DNA from: Fallopia convolvulus
Lineage: Eukaryota; Streptophyta; Magnoliopsida; Caryophyllales; Polygonaceae
Reading direction: 5' to 3'
NCBI GenBank assembly: GCA_964016875.1
Contig: OZ024737.1
Span: forward strand, 35,403,683 to 35,467,682
Length of the DNA stretch: 64,000 bases
In this document: in pieces, positions 45,065 to 57,080 of the stretch
Layout of the letters: each line of letters begins with the position of its first letter
Numbering within the stretch: position 1 is the first letter of the stretch
Translations under genes and position numbers: made by a program
The notes under the pieces: generated by a model
Told to the model about the DNA's origin: nothing
Databases searched by the model: none
The model's input: only the letters and a program-made list of their open reading frames with translations

Positions 45065-45872
45065 CTTTATCAAGAAAACGTATCGATAAGTGTCGGTCTT
45101 GGAGGGAGAATCAAGATGAATTGATAGGGAAATGTAAGGACAGATTTTGTTCAGGAAGCAGGGATCAAAAAGAGGCATGTAACATGCTTCTGTTTGTATG
45201 TTTAGATTCATAAACAATTCAACTTGTTCTGGGATATTACGGGAAATGTATTGTCTAGATAAATTATCCACTTGCAAGTACCACCACTCCTTTCTAGAGT
45301 ATTATTAGATAGGCCAAAGCAAACCCTAAGTGGACTATGGTGTAATGATTTTGGGTTATGAATGAAAATTTTCAGAATTCAAGTATGTAGCTAGATGATT
45401 TATGAAATAAACCTAAGAATCAAGTCGGTAAGCACAAAAGACTACGGTTAAGCGTGTAACAAAATTACAAAAGTGAAGGCCACGGAAAAAAAAGGTGGGC
45501 GCTGTAAAGTAAAAAATGTGGAGGATGAGGCCTCGTGTGCTATTATTTATTGGTTGAAGAAGTGGTGGTCACATTTTCCAAACTTATATAGTGATCAGTG
45601 GAGTATGAAGCTCGAATTCAGGGAGCTAGCTAGAAATCGGATATTTTTGCCTTGGCTAAGCTCCCCGAAACCGTTAAGGTTGTAAGGACGAGTAATTTAG
45701 CGACAATCTTTGCTAAAGGTTGGAACATTTTGTTTATCTTTTACTACTCTAAAATGTCAAAACCTTCGTCAAAAAACTTAAAAGTAGTTCTTAGATAGGT
45801 ATCGAACTCCGCATGTGAGCTCGAATGCCTCAGTCTCTTGGTTTGGTTTCGTAAAAGAAGAGCACCTCTCCC
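45065..45872. other. THO1 3' region and intergenic DNA
   Basis: The THO1 3'UTR probably ends by about 45260. Beyond that nothing is recognised. Confidence 0.5.
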
Positions 45873-45875
45873 TAA

Positions 45876-46389
45876 GAGCATCTGCAACGGTAAAAGAGGA
45901 TTGTTCATCCTATTTGAGGAAGAGCAGGTACTATTTGAGGAGGTGCAACAAATGGAAGGTACAATTCAGGTTTTTTGTGCAGCAGTGCAAATGGAATTTG
46001 CTCGTTACCTTTAAATTTGGGTTGTTTGATCAAAATTTGGATTTTATATGGACAATCCAAATCAATTTTACCGTTGAGTTCAAATCTGATAATTAAGTTG
46101 ACACGTGTCAAACTATTATTGGGCTTTATTTCATTTTTTTGGTCTTTAATTTGCCTTTTTACACACCATGACATCACTCGTGTGGGCGGGCGGGCTCTAC
46201 CAAGTGAGAGGAGCAGCCCAACGAGCAAAAATTGCTCAAACAGCTGCACATGTGTGTTCTCCACCAGCTTACTTTTCTATTCAATTGCACTGCTGCATTT
46301 TGATTTCTTCTTGCTCCTCCTATTTAATTAGCTTGGCCCACCTTTTTCTCTACTACTCGTTCTACAATTGAGCACCACTGCAGATGCTC
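45876..46389. mobile_element. PIF/Harbinger (Tourist-like) MITE, 514 bp
   Basis: The terminal inverted repeats are GAGCATCTGCAACGGT on the left and, inverted, GAGCATCTGCAGTGGT on the right (14 of 16 identical). Both sides are flanked by TAA (45873-45875 and 46390-46392), the 3-bp target duplication typical of PIF/Harbinger elements. There is no coding capacity. It would be moved by a Harbinger transposase of the kind decayed at 62409-62960. Confidence 0.88.
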
Positions 46390-46439
46390 TAAGTAACTGA
46401 GGCGAGAAGAAGAGTCATGGGAAGAAAGAGGTAACGACG

Positions 46440-49080
46440 ACGAAGAAGAACCTCAAACTCTGCTACTACAATCATAATCTTTATACAAATCAACAATACA
46501 GTTCATAACAATAGTGATCATATGTGTAACATTACAATCACTATCATACAATTCCAAAGATTTGTAATAACCATTCAATAAATTTTCTAAGCCATTTAAT
46601 TTAAATCTAGGAGAGAAAATGCAAGCAACAAGATAAATATTGGGAATAACTTAGTAATAATTTAACCTTTTTAACTTCATAACTTATAGCATCAACAAGT
46701 TCGGAGAATTAACGCATCTCATAAAAAGCACTCGCAACAATTTAAAGCTTCCAAACAAAATAAATGGGAAGAATGTTCATAAACATAACTAAAAGTTAAA
46801 GCTGCATAATTGAAAACTTTTAAAGTTTCTAAGATTTTGTAGCAATAATCTCAAACGAGTACAATATCAAGAGTGTTCGGAATAAATTATGCGGCAAAAG
46901 AAAATAAAAGATTTATGAGAGACATGCATAAATGAAGTAATTTATAAGTGGACTTCCAACGGTTGACAATATTTTTGAAAAAAATCGGGCTTAAAACCCT
47001 TTCATTGCAAAACTTTTTGCACTTATTGGTGGTTCGTTGGCTAGCCCAAGTACGCCCAACAATAAACTTAATAGGAGCACATTTTGAACACAAAGTTTAA
47101 AATATGACAAGTACATCACAGTTGAAAATATTTTGTCCCAAGAGTTGGTTGACAATGCGAAGCCTACTCTCGGATAGAAGCAGTGTTGTTTGACGCATTG
47201 TCAAAGGATATAGAAAAAACTATACGAAGCAATTTATATTCCTCCAAAATAGTACAAATAATGTTATTAATGATTACGACGGGGTGGCTAATATCAAATA
47301 CATTGTAAGCCGAAACTCATTTTTGCATATTAAAAAATGACATGTAATGCCCAATTGCCCATGTATAAATGCATTCCAAAATAATCATTCCAAATGTCAG
47401 TACAAATAGAAACTTTAGAATCATTTTCACTAAAAATTTAAGAAAAATTGCTTTAAATACCCTAACCTTTGATGTGGTTGCGCTCTCTACCCCAACCTTT
47501 TCGAATTTCATAAAATATTCTATATTTTGTAGTTCGTCGCGCGCACTCTATCCTCAAAATATCCACTCTTTGGATAAAATTACAAACCAACCCATCATCT
47601 TTTTATTTTGGGACAAAAATGCCCAATTTGTGTACATACAAGTTTTTGAAAGTTATAAATTTTGTTCTTAAAGAATTAAAACATTCAAAATTAATAACTT
47701 TTTATTCTTCTTTAGGCTCTAAAACATTCTTACCGAAAATCAATTTCGTATGCATAAAAAAATTGGTAAACTTAATAACCTTTTGAGTAAGGTTCAAAGT
47801 AATAGCATAATCTTATATGTTTAATTTATTCATGTATAATAAATAATATCATTACCTTTATTATTTTTCTAATATGAATTCTCAAATTCATAATTAACCA
47901 AATTAATCATTAAGTCATAACTGTACAAGTAGTTTATTTTCATAATTTTGCCTATTGTTATTTTTTAAATAATTTTAGAAAAAATTTAATAAGAATTTTG
48001 ATATCCTTATTTATAAAAGTTCAAAAAATTCCATGTTATTATCAAGGAAACTGTATCAAAAATATAAAATGAGCTATAAAAATTCTTATTAGTTTTTGTC
48101 AAAAAATATTTAAAAATAATAATAATAGAGAAAATTATTATGACAAACTAATTTGTAAAGTCGAAGTTATGACTTATAAAATTAATTTAGTTAATTGTGA
48201 AGTTTAAAATATATACATTAGCCAAATAACAAAGTTAATGGCATTATTTTAATATAAATGAGAAAATTAAACATATAAGGTTATGTTATTACTTTGAACA
48301 TTAACATAACCTTATATGTTCAATTATAGTATCAATCTTACACATAAATAAAAAAATTACTTTTTTGAACAAGTATTCGTTAAGAGTGTGTTTAAGAGCT
48401 AAAACAAGGAAAAAAAATTTAAAAAAGTGTTTAATTCTATAAGGACAAAATTTATAATTTTATAAATTTTGTTTGTACACGAACTGGATATTTTTGTTCC
48501 AATAGGAAAAGAAGATATTGTAGGTCTATTCGCAAATTTACCCTATGTGTGGATATTTTGTGGGTAGAGTGCGCAACGAACAACAAAGTATAAGGTATTA
48601 TATGAAATTTGAAAAGGTCGGGTTAGAGAGTGCAACTACCTCAAAGGTTGGGGTATTTAGAGAAATTTTTCCAAAAATTTATACAAAACATGTTTATGGC
48701 TTTTATAAGCTATGAACATATTTTTTCTTATTGTTTTTCTAGAAAACGGTTGATAAGCGGGTTGACCATGATTAGTCATCCAATCAAAACCAATACTCTC
48801 AACAAATTGAAATGCTAAATGATGAACACAAATAAATTCGAAAAAAGCATATTGACTAGTTGCATGATTTTAATTAAATAAATGAGGATTATGAGAAGAA
48901 GAAGTTGTGAACCTGACGAGTTGCGATTGACCTCGCATCATTCCTAGCTTCTCAAGATGTATTTTCTCCATATGCCTATTCAATGTTCCATAGCCTCCTC
49001 CACCTTTTCATGAATATTTCTTCTCACAATAGTTATAATGAACGATATATTTGTTGTTAGGTGCATCATAATGCCCCTTT
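46440..49080 (-). pseudogene. Decayed hAT transposase, copy 2, split by a nested element
   Basis: Read on the minus strand from 49060: a BED finger ('NYCEKKYS...GYGTLNRHMEKIHLEKLGM'), then 'LAFQFVESIGFDW', 'QPFSRKTIRKNM', the nested element (47441-48672), then 'NDSKVSICTDIWNDYF', 'SFDNASNNTASIRE' (hAT DNASNN), 'NRWKSTYKLL' (hAT SxRWNSTY) and 'FSPRFKLNGLENLLNGYYKSL' (the 'DPRxKL' region before the C-terminal dimerisation domain). Many stops and shifts interrupt it. The block order and sequence match the copy at 77-1190, and this copy keeps more of the C-terminal half. Confidence 0.85.
47441..48672. mobile_element. Near-palindromic Mutator-like element, 1232 bp, 9-bp target duplication
   Basis: The same 9 bases, AAAAATTTA, lie immediately left (47432-47440) and right (48673-48681). 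Between them the left half is an inverted copy of the right half nearly to the centre (about 48050). Matching blocks include 'AAATACCC(T/C)AACCTTTGA', 'TTTGTAGTTCGT' with 'TTTGTTGTTCGT', 'GTTCAAAGTAATA(G/A)CATAA' and 'AAGTCATAACT'. A 9-bp duplication is the signature of Mutator-like elements and long inverted repeats are common in them. No transposase is present. It is inserted in, and so younger than, the hAT remnant, splitting it between 'VLYKFL' and 'NDSKVSICTDIW'. Confidence 0.9.
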
Positions 49081-50260
49081 TTAAAAATGTTTTGTAAATA
49101 TTTTGAATTGAAGCTTTCGAGTGGTAGATGATGACGGTGAGATAGATGAGAGTGGTGTTTGAGACAATTCTTTTGGAACTTGAAATTGGGGAGGAAATTG
49201 AAGGGGGCAAGTATCGCCATCGGTAGGACTTGATATTCACTTTCTTATGAGCAAAATAGGTGATCATATAAACTATCCATTTTTTAAATGTATTTAAGAA
49301 AGAAGTATTAGGAGGATGAGATTTGAAAGTATTAGAGAAAGTGAGAATGAGAAATTGAGAATATAAGACGTGAAAGTAGAGAGTGTGAGATTGGTGTGAG
49401 ATGAAAACGGAAAAAGATGTGTTATTTATAAGATGACATTTTTGCGTAATCTTAAAAAAAGAAAACTAGTTGGTGTGGCAAAAAAATCGACCAATTAACC
49501 GAAATTTTAGCCACAATGGCTAGAAAAAAAAAGTGTTTATAGTGCTCAATGCCCCCAAAAAAGTTTATAATAGTAAAAATGCCCTCATTTTTTTACATTT
49601 ACATCAATACCCAAATTAAATAACTAAATACCTAATTTAATTGTAAGAATGCCAGATTCTCAATTTTTTTACATTTTTGAAAACAAAAAGAAATTTTAAT
49701 TTCATTTAAATAATCTAATACAAAAATAAATATAATAATTACATAATTGAATCAAAGAGATTTATCAATAGTCGAAGGCTTCGTTTTCAAGGAAAAGGCC
49801 ATGGATACGAAAACAATGAAGACCTTTAAGCGTGATGCTTTCCCTTAGGTTTTGCCTTTGCATTAATTTCAATCAGTAATCTAGTACGGGAGAGTCGCTC
49901 TTGGGAGAATGTGACCGAGTGGATAAAGATCGATGTTCCTATATCAACTTGATGCCCTCTTCCCAGCGTCTCAAAATCGAACTCGAATTGACGAGTCCTT
50001 TCTAGTTAATTTCCTCCTTATTGTTGTGATCAATCTTGAATTTATATAGTTCAAAAATCCAATTCGTTCGAATTTTATATACAAATAATTCTGCTTGATA
50101 GTGGATTTTGGAGGCTTCAATTTAAAAGGTGTATCCGGGAAAGGGGGTAAAAATCGAACGAGTTGGATTTCGATGGTTTTAATTTGAAGGCGGTGCATTT
50201 GAGATTGAAAAGGGATCTAGATCTAGATGAGGCAAATTAAGTATCTAAATTCTATTATAA
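49081..50260. other. Intergenic, no recognisable gene
   Basis: AT-rich. Short frames matched nothing. Confidence 0.4.
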
Positions 50261-50268
50261 AGTGTGAG

Positions 50269-50935
50269 CACTGTTATTAGAATCGAGATCCGGATCTTAA
50301 AATCGTGAGATCCTACGATCCCATATGGGATTTTGATCCGGATCGTACATTAAAATCGAAATTTGTTAAAATCGTTATAGAATCGTGTAGAATCGTGTTA
50401 GAATCGTCTAGAATCGTGTAGAATCGTATAGAATCGTATAGGATCTCATGAGATCCCGTATAAAATCGTAAGATCCTAACCAGTTTTTTACTTTGACCTT
50501 ATAAAATTTATTTTAGCACCAATTAACTTAATTATTAGTGAAATTACATCCCTTAAATGCTCATATTGTCTCTTTTAACCTCATTTACCTCCCAATTTTC
50601 ATCTTTCCGACTCCCAATTGTTGAATTTACAATATTTTTCCCCTAATAAAGACCCATAATCTTTCCTTGATTCTTATTATGTGAGCATATATATTTTTAA
50701 ATGTGTTTCTTGTGCATATATAAGTTTGCAATGTCAATTTTTCGGCATTATGATCATTAAATTTTAATAAAATTATATATTTTTTGGTTTTAGTGCCTAT
50801 ATTTTTTGTATCATATCTATATTATATTAGTTTTAGTGATATTATAGGATCTTACGATCCTACGATCCGATTTTACGATCCGATCCACAAGACCTTCCAT
50901 GATCCGATCCTAGAATCTCGATTTTAATAACATTG
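50269..50935. mobile_element. hAT-type MITE, 667 bp, with 8-bp target duplication
   Basis: AGTGTGAG flanks both ends (50261-50268 and 50936-50943), the 8-bp duplication expected of hAT elements. The inverted ends are CACTGTTATTAGAATCGAG and CAATGTTATTAAAATCGAG (17 of 19 identical), with the CA(G)TG start common in hATs. Subterminal parts are crowded with GATCC/GATCG words on both sides ('GATCCTACGATCC'), and 50381-50440 is an array of about eight (T)AGAATCGT(G/A) units. There is no coding capacity. Confidence 0.9.
50375..50445. repeat. Decamer tandem array (TAGAATCGTG-like)
   Basis: Eight or so units of 9-11 bp built on AGAATCGT(G/A)T in direct orientation inside the hAT MITE. The words match the MITE end sequence (TTAGAATCG), so they look like multiplied subterminal motifs. 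Confidence 0.85.
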
Positions 50936-51365
50936 AGTGTGAGTTAAATCTTGATTGGAATTCTGTTGCAAAAAAAAGGAAGGGGAAGAACTTCATGAAA
51001 GTGCGTAGATTAGGACTGAGATTAATCTAGATTAGGGTTGAGATTAGTGTGTAGATTAAAAAAAGCTTTTATTTTCATTTTTATAAGGAACGTTAGTTGC
51101 AATTTTTGTTAATAAGGAATTGTTTTTCATTTTTAGTAACGATATTATTCATTTTATAAGTTTAATAGTAAATAGAAAAAAAATATAAGTTTTTATTGTA
51201 AAAAATGCCCAAAAGGACATTCTTTGCTATTTAACTCAAAATAGGATATTTTTTATGTTTCCAACTTTTTTGGGGGTATGTATGCAAATTCCCCATCGGT
51301 TTGTGACGTTTTGTCTGGTGGCCAGTTGCCAAGAAAAGAAACTGCGCAAACAGCCTTTACGGCTT

Positions 51366-51450
51366 TACCGGATCAAACCGCCGAAGGTTTAGAATCCGAT
51401 TTCGACCGGTTTAAACCGGACCGGTTCCCGGTTCAAACCGGAACCGCCAC
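51366..51450. promoter_or_regulatory. CCGG-rich palindromic cluster before the SAP30BP-like gene
   Basis: A perfect 14-bp palindrome CCGGTTTAAACCGG (51406-51419) is followed by ACCGGTTCCCGGTTCAAACCGG, with further AAACCG words upstream (51375). It lies about 280 bp before the start codon in an otherwise AT-rich region. A regulatory role is inferred from position and symmetry only. Confidence 0.5.
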
Positions 51451-51696
51451 ATGCCTCGGCGAGCTACTTTCGATCGTACGCTTTTTATTTTCCCTTTCCC
51501 TCTTCCTCTTTCTCCGACTCAACATTGCCCTAAACCGCCGCCCCTCTTCTCTCCTCCGTCCACCGCCGGTCACTACCATTCGCCCGCCCTCCGCTGAAGA
51601 TTGGCCTGCTCAAGTCCTCCCTTCCACCACCACCACCCTACTACCAACCCCGTTCTGTTCTTGGTTGGTTTTGGCTGCATCAGATTCCCTGTTTCC

Positions 51697-54600
51697 ATGG
51701 CGTCGGGCAAGAAGGAATCGGAGGCTTTCAACATGCTCAAGTTCATGTATCAAGATGACGATGATGACATGGAAGACCCTGATAGGGGTGAAGATGAAGG
51801 CGGTCAAGGCGAACCAGAACTGCAAGCGCAGCAACTGCGATCCGGAGGCGAAGAATTGGATTTAGAACAACGGGAATCTAAGGGTACGGATGCTGTTTTT
51901 CCTGGCGAGGTGCAGGATGGCACACCTCTGCAGCAGCTGGATACCAGCAATTTGAGGTTTCCTACACCTCAGGCAGAGAATCCAAGGAGAGAGAGGCCTG
52001 CCATTGTCGATTATGGGCACGATGAGGTTGCCATGTCTCCAGAGGCCGAGGTAATAATCATTTCACATTTTGCATTCATGTTATCAATTCTGTTCCTTTT
52101 TCTTCTTAAAGCTAGCTGTGAGAAGATTTTTGAAGATTAGGGTTTTCTAGGACACACATGTCTTTATTAGTTAGTGGTTTGGCTCTAGCGCTTATTTAAG
52201 GGGCTGAGTTTGTACTTCTATTAGTTTCATCTTTGGTTTAGTTGCTGGAAAGCATGTGCCTGCTGTTGAATTTATCTTTTCGATGATTTTAGGAGGGCGA
52301 GATTTTGGGCAATGGAAGGGTTAGGGATGACCAAGAAGCCAAGAATGCAAATGGTATGCTTATTGTTTGTATCACTTCTCTGAATATCATTGCTTTTCTG
52401 TTCCTTACAGTACTAGGAGTTACTTTGAGTCTAAAGTGGACATTATGTGTGTATATTTTCTTTTGATTTTGTATGGTGCTTCAGCTGACTTTCAGGAGAC
52501 AGCATTGGCGGGAGATGTAGAGACGATATCAACACCGACTGTTCATATGACTCCTCCTCCATCAGTACGGGTAGAGAACTCAGAGTCTGATACATTAAAT
52601 GATGCTTCAAAAGAATCTGAAATAGAGGATTTGACAGGAGCTAATATTCCTAGAGATGTTGACCCACTGGATAAATTTCTTCCCCCTCCACCAAAGGACA
52701 AGTGCCCCGAGGACTTGCAAGTAAGGATTTATACTCAATTTGAGCTGCTGTGATTTTATGAGATTCTAAATGCCATTCACTGATTTGGAGTATATATGCT
52801 GATATGTGAATTGTTGCTATATTTTCTTGCAATGTACAGGTTAGTAAGAAGTTTCATCCTTTTTTATGTAACAGACTTTGATATATGTCAATTACAGGAT
52901 ATTGATTCGTAGGTTGAGCAATAAGTGACAACTAATATTCTTTCAACTCTTCAAGCATTTTCCATGGCTAATATGAGACCTTTATTCCAAAGATTTTATG
53001 CAAAACTTTGACATAGGCTGCCTTGATCTCAATGTGTGAATGATTTCTACTTGCCCACATTCTAATTGGCTGGACTGTGTGTGTGCTGTACCTTCTTTTT
53101 CTTTTCTTTTGCACATCATTGGTTGCCGTTTCATCAGTTCTGTAAGATTATAAACTCTTCAAAACTTTGAGGATTTTTTGATGTCTTGACGCCTTGTTAA
53201 GCTCCATTGCATGGAAAAATGACAATTCTCCATACTTTATCTCTGTCTTAAATTGTATGATTATTTTTGCAGGACAAGATAAACAAGTTTCTTGCGTATA
53301 AAAGGCAGGGAAAAAGCTTTAATGCAGAGGTACGCAACAGGAAGGACTACCGGAACCCTGACTTCCTTCTGCATGCTGTGAGTTATCAGGACATTGATCA
53401 AATAGGGTCTTGTTTCAATAAAGATGTGTTTGACCCTCATGGATATGATGAAAGCGACTATTATGATGCTATAGGTCATTTACAATTCCGTATACTCTTC
53501 TTTATTTTCGCTTATCTATTTTCATTGAATATGTCCATACATAGTAGGTTATCTGCAATCTCATTTATGCCCTTGTTTATGGCTCTCTGAAACAGCAGAA
53601 GCAGACATGAAACTTGAAATGGAGAGGAAAGAGCAAGAAAGAAAGAAGAGTCCGAAAGTGGAATTTGTTTCAGGTGGAGCCCAACAGGCTGTTCTTGCTG
53701 CAGCGAAGAGTGCCATGTCTGTTTCAGGTACATATTAACTATCCAACTGTCTAGCTTGAAGTTCTTGCATGATAAGCTTCCTTATGGGCCATACTTTTTC
53801 ATTTTTACGGGCATCATTATATGCATCGATTATTTTACTTCGTTGGTTGAATGTTGCTTCATAAATATCCAGTGTTACTCTATGAATTAATTGGCTTTTT
53901 TGTATGGGTGAAATGCCATTATTAGCAGGTGTCCCTAATTTGCCTCCGGCAGGTGTACAGCATTCTTCAGTGTCAGCTGATGCCCTCTCTCGGGAAGGCC
54001 GGCAGAATAAGAAATCAAAATGGGATAAGGTATAATTTCATGATAATTTTTTAGGCTTCGGTAACATACGCATGAAACATTTGTCCACTTGTCCTTACTC
54101 CTTATTGATTTTATCCATTTATAGGTAGATGGTGACCAAAGAAGTGCATTAGGAAGTGGACAGGTGGCTCAAGCTCATGCATCATTTATGTCTGTAGCTA
54201 AAGCTGGATCCGGATATGCTGTGTTTGTGTGAGTTCTATGTGCTTTTAATATTACTGTTATCTTTGGTTCTTTATTCTTGTTCTAGTGTTTTGACTGCTC
54301 AACAGGGTTATTGTCTTATTGATTGATTGATTTTTGTTCCCCTACTGTTGTTCTCCAGTCAGTCTGTCTGCTGGATCATTATGTGTAGATTTTTCACTTT
54401 CTTAAATGGAAGTTCATTGGTATTTGTTGGGAATCTAAAGTACAGAATTTTAAAAACACGACAGGTAGATGAAGATGGTATGTTTCTTATATAGAGAGCT
54501 AGGAGCAGACTCTAGATCAGAATCACATACAAACAGAAAGATAATCAAGAACGGATTTTCTAACGTGTGCCCATGGGCACACAATAAGAATTCTAATCTT

Positions 54601-55574
54601 GGTAAATCTGAATATTGTTTGTTAATTTTGATTTTTTTAAAGGGTTCATTAATTCTAATTTAGGGAATAGTCTTAAAATAATTTCCAAAACTAGTATTGT
54701 TATTGTGTGCCCAATGGGCACACTTTAGCCAAACCCAACGCTAACATGAATTTGAAAAAAGATGATAGCTGCGCTAAACACTTGTTCCTTTCCTTATTTA
54801 TACTAGATACCATTTTATAGTCACCTACAATTAGCTCTTTGCCTCACAACATCATGTATTACAACTCTAATATTCTTCCTCTCCTTATCAATATTAACCT
54901 TTTTCTTCATTATGAGCCCCAGATATATGTAACAGTATACACACACATTTAGCTGTCAGGAGGTGATACTTAAGCATCTCTAGGAACCATATTCTGGTTT
55001 CAATATGTTTCTACTCAACATTGTCAATAGAATTTTGGATAACAGTGTTGTTAATATCAACATCATTGCCCAGTAAATACCCGCTTCAGCAGGATCTGAG
55101 GGGTCAAGATGGGGGCACCCATAGCCTGAACATGTTAGGAGGATGCACCCGAAAGACCCAAGGAAAACTGAAATCAGCTATGTGACAATAATAATTAAAT
55201 TTAGTTAAAATGCACCAAAATTGATATAGGGGTTGTATCCATTTCAAAGGCATTGTATAAAAGCCAATGAGCATGAGGACGCACCCCAAATTGTATTACC
55301 AAGAAGGTAATATAATTATAAATATCAAATTATGTATGAGAGTTGTTCTGTTCCTTTTTTCTATATAAAGTGTTACCAATTTGAGGATCTCCTTCACTCC
55401 ATGTCTCCATGAGCTTGGAGCTTCTGGGCTTCCCCTTTTTTGGCTAGTTGACAATTCATGTATAATTAATTGTATGGTTATGCATTTTGCACATTGTTAA
55501 ATTGCAGGCAACAAAAACGTAGAGAAGCAGAAGAAAGAAGATCAAGTGAAAGGAAGGTGGACCGAAGATCGTGA
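51697..55574 (+). CDS. SAP30-binding protein / HCNGP-like protein
   Basis: Eight exons (51697-52050, 52293-52353, 52485-52720, 53273-53474, 53596-53727, 53929-54029, 54125-54228, 55508-55574) give 418 residues. An acidic N-terminus (MASGKKESE..., 'DDDDDMEDPDRGEDE') precedes the HCNGP domain at about residues 197-295: 'DPLDKFLPPPPKDKCPEDLQ', 'INKFLAYKRQGKSFNAEVRN', 'YRNPDFLLHAV', 'FDPHGYDESDYYDAI'. A Lys/Arg-rich C-terminus follows ('REAEERRSSERK'). Animal SAP30BP binds the Sin3 co-repressor subunit SAP30 and acts with RBM17 in splicing of short introns. Plant homologues are nuclear and poorly studied. An in-frame ATG at 51601 would add 32 residues, but the family starts at MAS. Exon 6 has two possible acceptors (53928 and 53952). 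Confidence 0.92.
54560..54728. mobile_element. Short MITE in an intron, each end itself a palindrome
   Basis: The ends read CTAACGTGTGCCCATGGGCA.. (left, 54560) and, inverted, CTAAAGTGTGCCCATTGGGC.. (right, 54728), continuing together to ..CACACAATA. Each end is thus a self-complementary GTGTGCCC(A)(A/T)TGGGCACAC hairpin as well as the partner of the other. 169 bp, in intron 7 of the SAP30BP-like gene, with no coding capacity. The target duplication was not resolved. Confidence 0.7.
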
Positions 55575-56040
55575 TCTCCACGTACAATGAGTGAAGGCGG
55601 TGATGCTTCCATGCAGATTGAGAGTGAGAATGATGGTAACAAGATTTTGAAGGTTTTACCTGAGTCTGCTATGTGTGTGGAGACTGTAAGATTTCTGTTT
55701 TTTTATATCTTTTGCTCAGTTGCCTGCTGGTGTGTGCTATTATAATCTCATAGGAATAACTGTAGCCACAAGAATTCTTTGATGAGATACAACACCATGT
55801 CATTTTGTACTGTATAGAAAGAACTGAAGTACTCGTTATTTTGAGCTTATTAGTTATTGTAGGTGTTCATTAGCTCTTATCAATGTAGTATATTGCTCTT
55901 TACGGAGTTGGTGTGATTACTTTTCCTGCACTCAAGTCTTGTTTATTATGCTCCATTTTTCTTCATAGTCACTAGCCGGCCCGAAAGACAAGTCTCCTAA
56001 GTATATGAGATGATTATGTAGGACTACCTTTGGAGAGTCG
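55575..56040. other. 3' region of the SAP30BP-like gene
   Basis: Probable 3'UTR and flank. Nothing else recognised. Confidence 0.45.
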
Positions 56041-56640
56041 AGCTGAACTTGTTTGTGAAATCAGAGTAAGTGAGAGATGTGATTGACTTGAATGGCTTTA
56101 GGGCCTTACACTCGGGGTAAAAATCTCCATATGAAAGGACGGGTTAGAGCTAGCCTTGTGCATCATCTTGATGAAACTTCATTTGACACAATCAAATGCT
56201 TTGTGAATGCTGGCTTTAAAATATCGTTCAGAAGCCCTTGTGCAGTGGCAAAGTTATGAGCTAGAGCCTAGAGATCTATAGGGAATGAAAGCTCCTTGGT
56301 CCAAGTGAACAAGAGGTCCAATAATAAAATTAAGTTTGGAACGAATTTTCAAGTGTGTTACAACAAAAGAGAGGTCTAAGGTTGAGGGATTGGTAACTTG
56401 AGAATCATTTTTGATAAAGAAAAGTGCAAAATTTGTGCACTAGGAGTTGTTGGGTTAGTGAAGAACTCGATCACAACCATGAACACATCATTGCGAACTA
56501 AACTCCAAGTAGCTTTGAACAATTGATTGTTGAGTGATCCATTTGGTCTAGACTCTAGAGATTTTGTGTCACTAATACCCCCACAATGCTTGCCTGACAC
56601 CATTCTTGAGAGGACATCTACAATCTACATAGATCAAATA
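56040..56640 (-). pseudogene. LINE reverse transcriptase debris
   Basis: On the minus strand 'GISDTKSLESRPNGSLNNQLFKATWSLVRNDV' (split here over frames) follows the usual LINE start 'KAPGPDGF...FFKxxW..V..DV'. Then 'VIEFFTNP' and, after several stops, 'KASIHKAFDCVK*SFI' (the family's 'D-x-KAYDxVxWxF'). No frame is intact. The first catalytic Asp position of the RT is changed or lost. Confidence 0.65.
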
Positions 56641-57080
56641 ATGCAGTGGCGGTACTGCGGTAGGAACAAATTCTCCTGGAGAAGTCGTTGCCAAAGACAT
56701 CTCTACAATAATCAGCAATATGGTAAAACAGTACTTGAAATGTGGAAGGGCTCATCTAGTCTAGAAACACAAAAAAAAAAGTACTCAAAATAAAAACCGA
56801 ATGTTAAGGGGTCGCGCTAACTCGTCACGACTTCGCTAACACCGTCTCGGTCTGGAGCGTCATCCTTCGCCTCCTTTGCGATGCAGTTTGTTAACTAGTT
56901 GTAAATTTAAGCAACTAATCATCAATTGTTAACTAGTTGGAAAATGGGTTCAATAATCTTAAAAAATCGGTCTAACCAAAATCGTGAGCGGTAACATCTT
57001 GGAACTCGGAAGTCTGTGGTAACCATTGAGTTAACCAATTTTTTTAATCTATATTTCATGGACATTCATTTTCTGAACGA
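56641..57080. other. Intergenic DNA upstream of the F-box gene
   Basis: No gene. A GTTAACTAGTTG word is repeated at 56889 and 56927. Confidence 0.4.

Noticed and set aside
51278..51865. 195-codon frame overlapping the SAP30BP-like start as a separate gene
   Set aside because: It is out of frame with the conserved protein, spans its leader and first exon, and has no recognisable domain.
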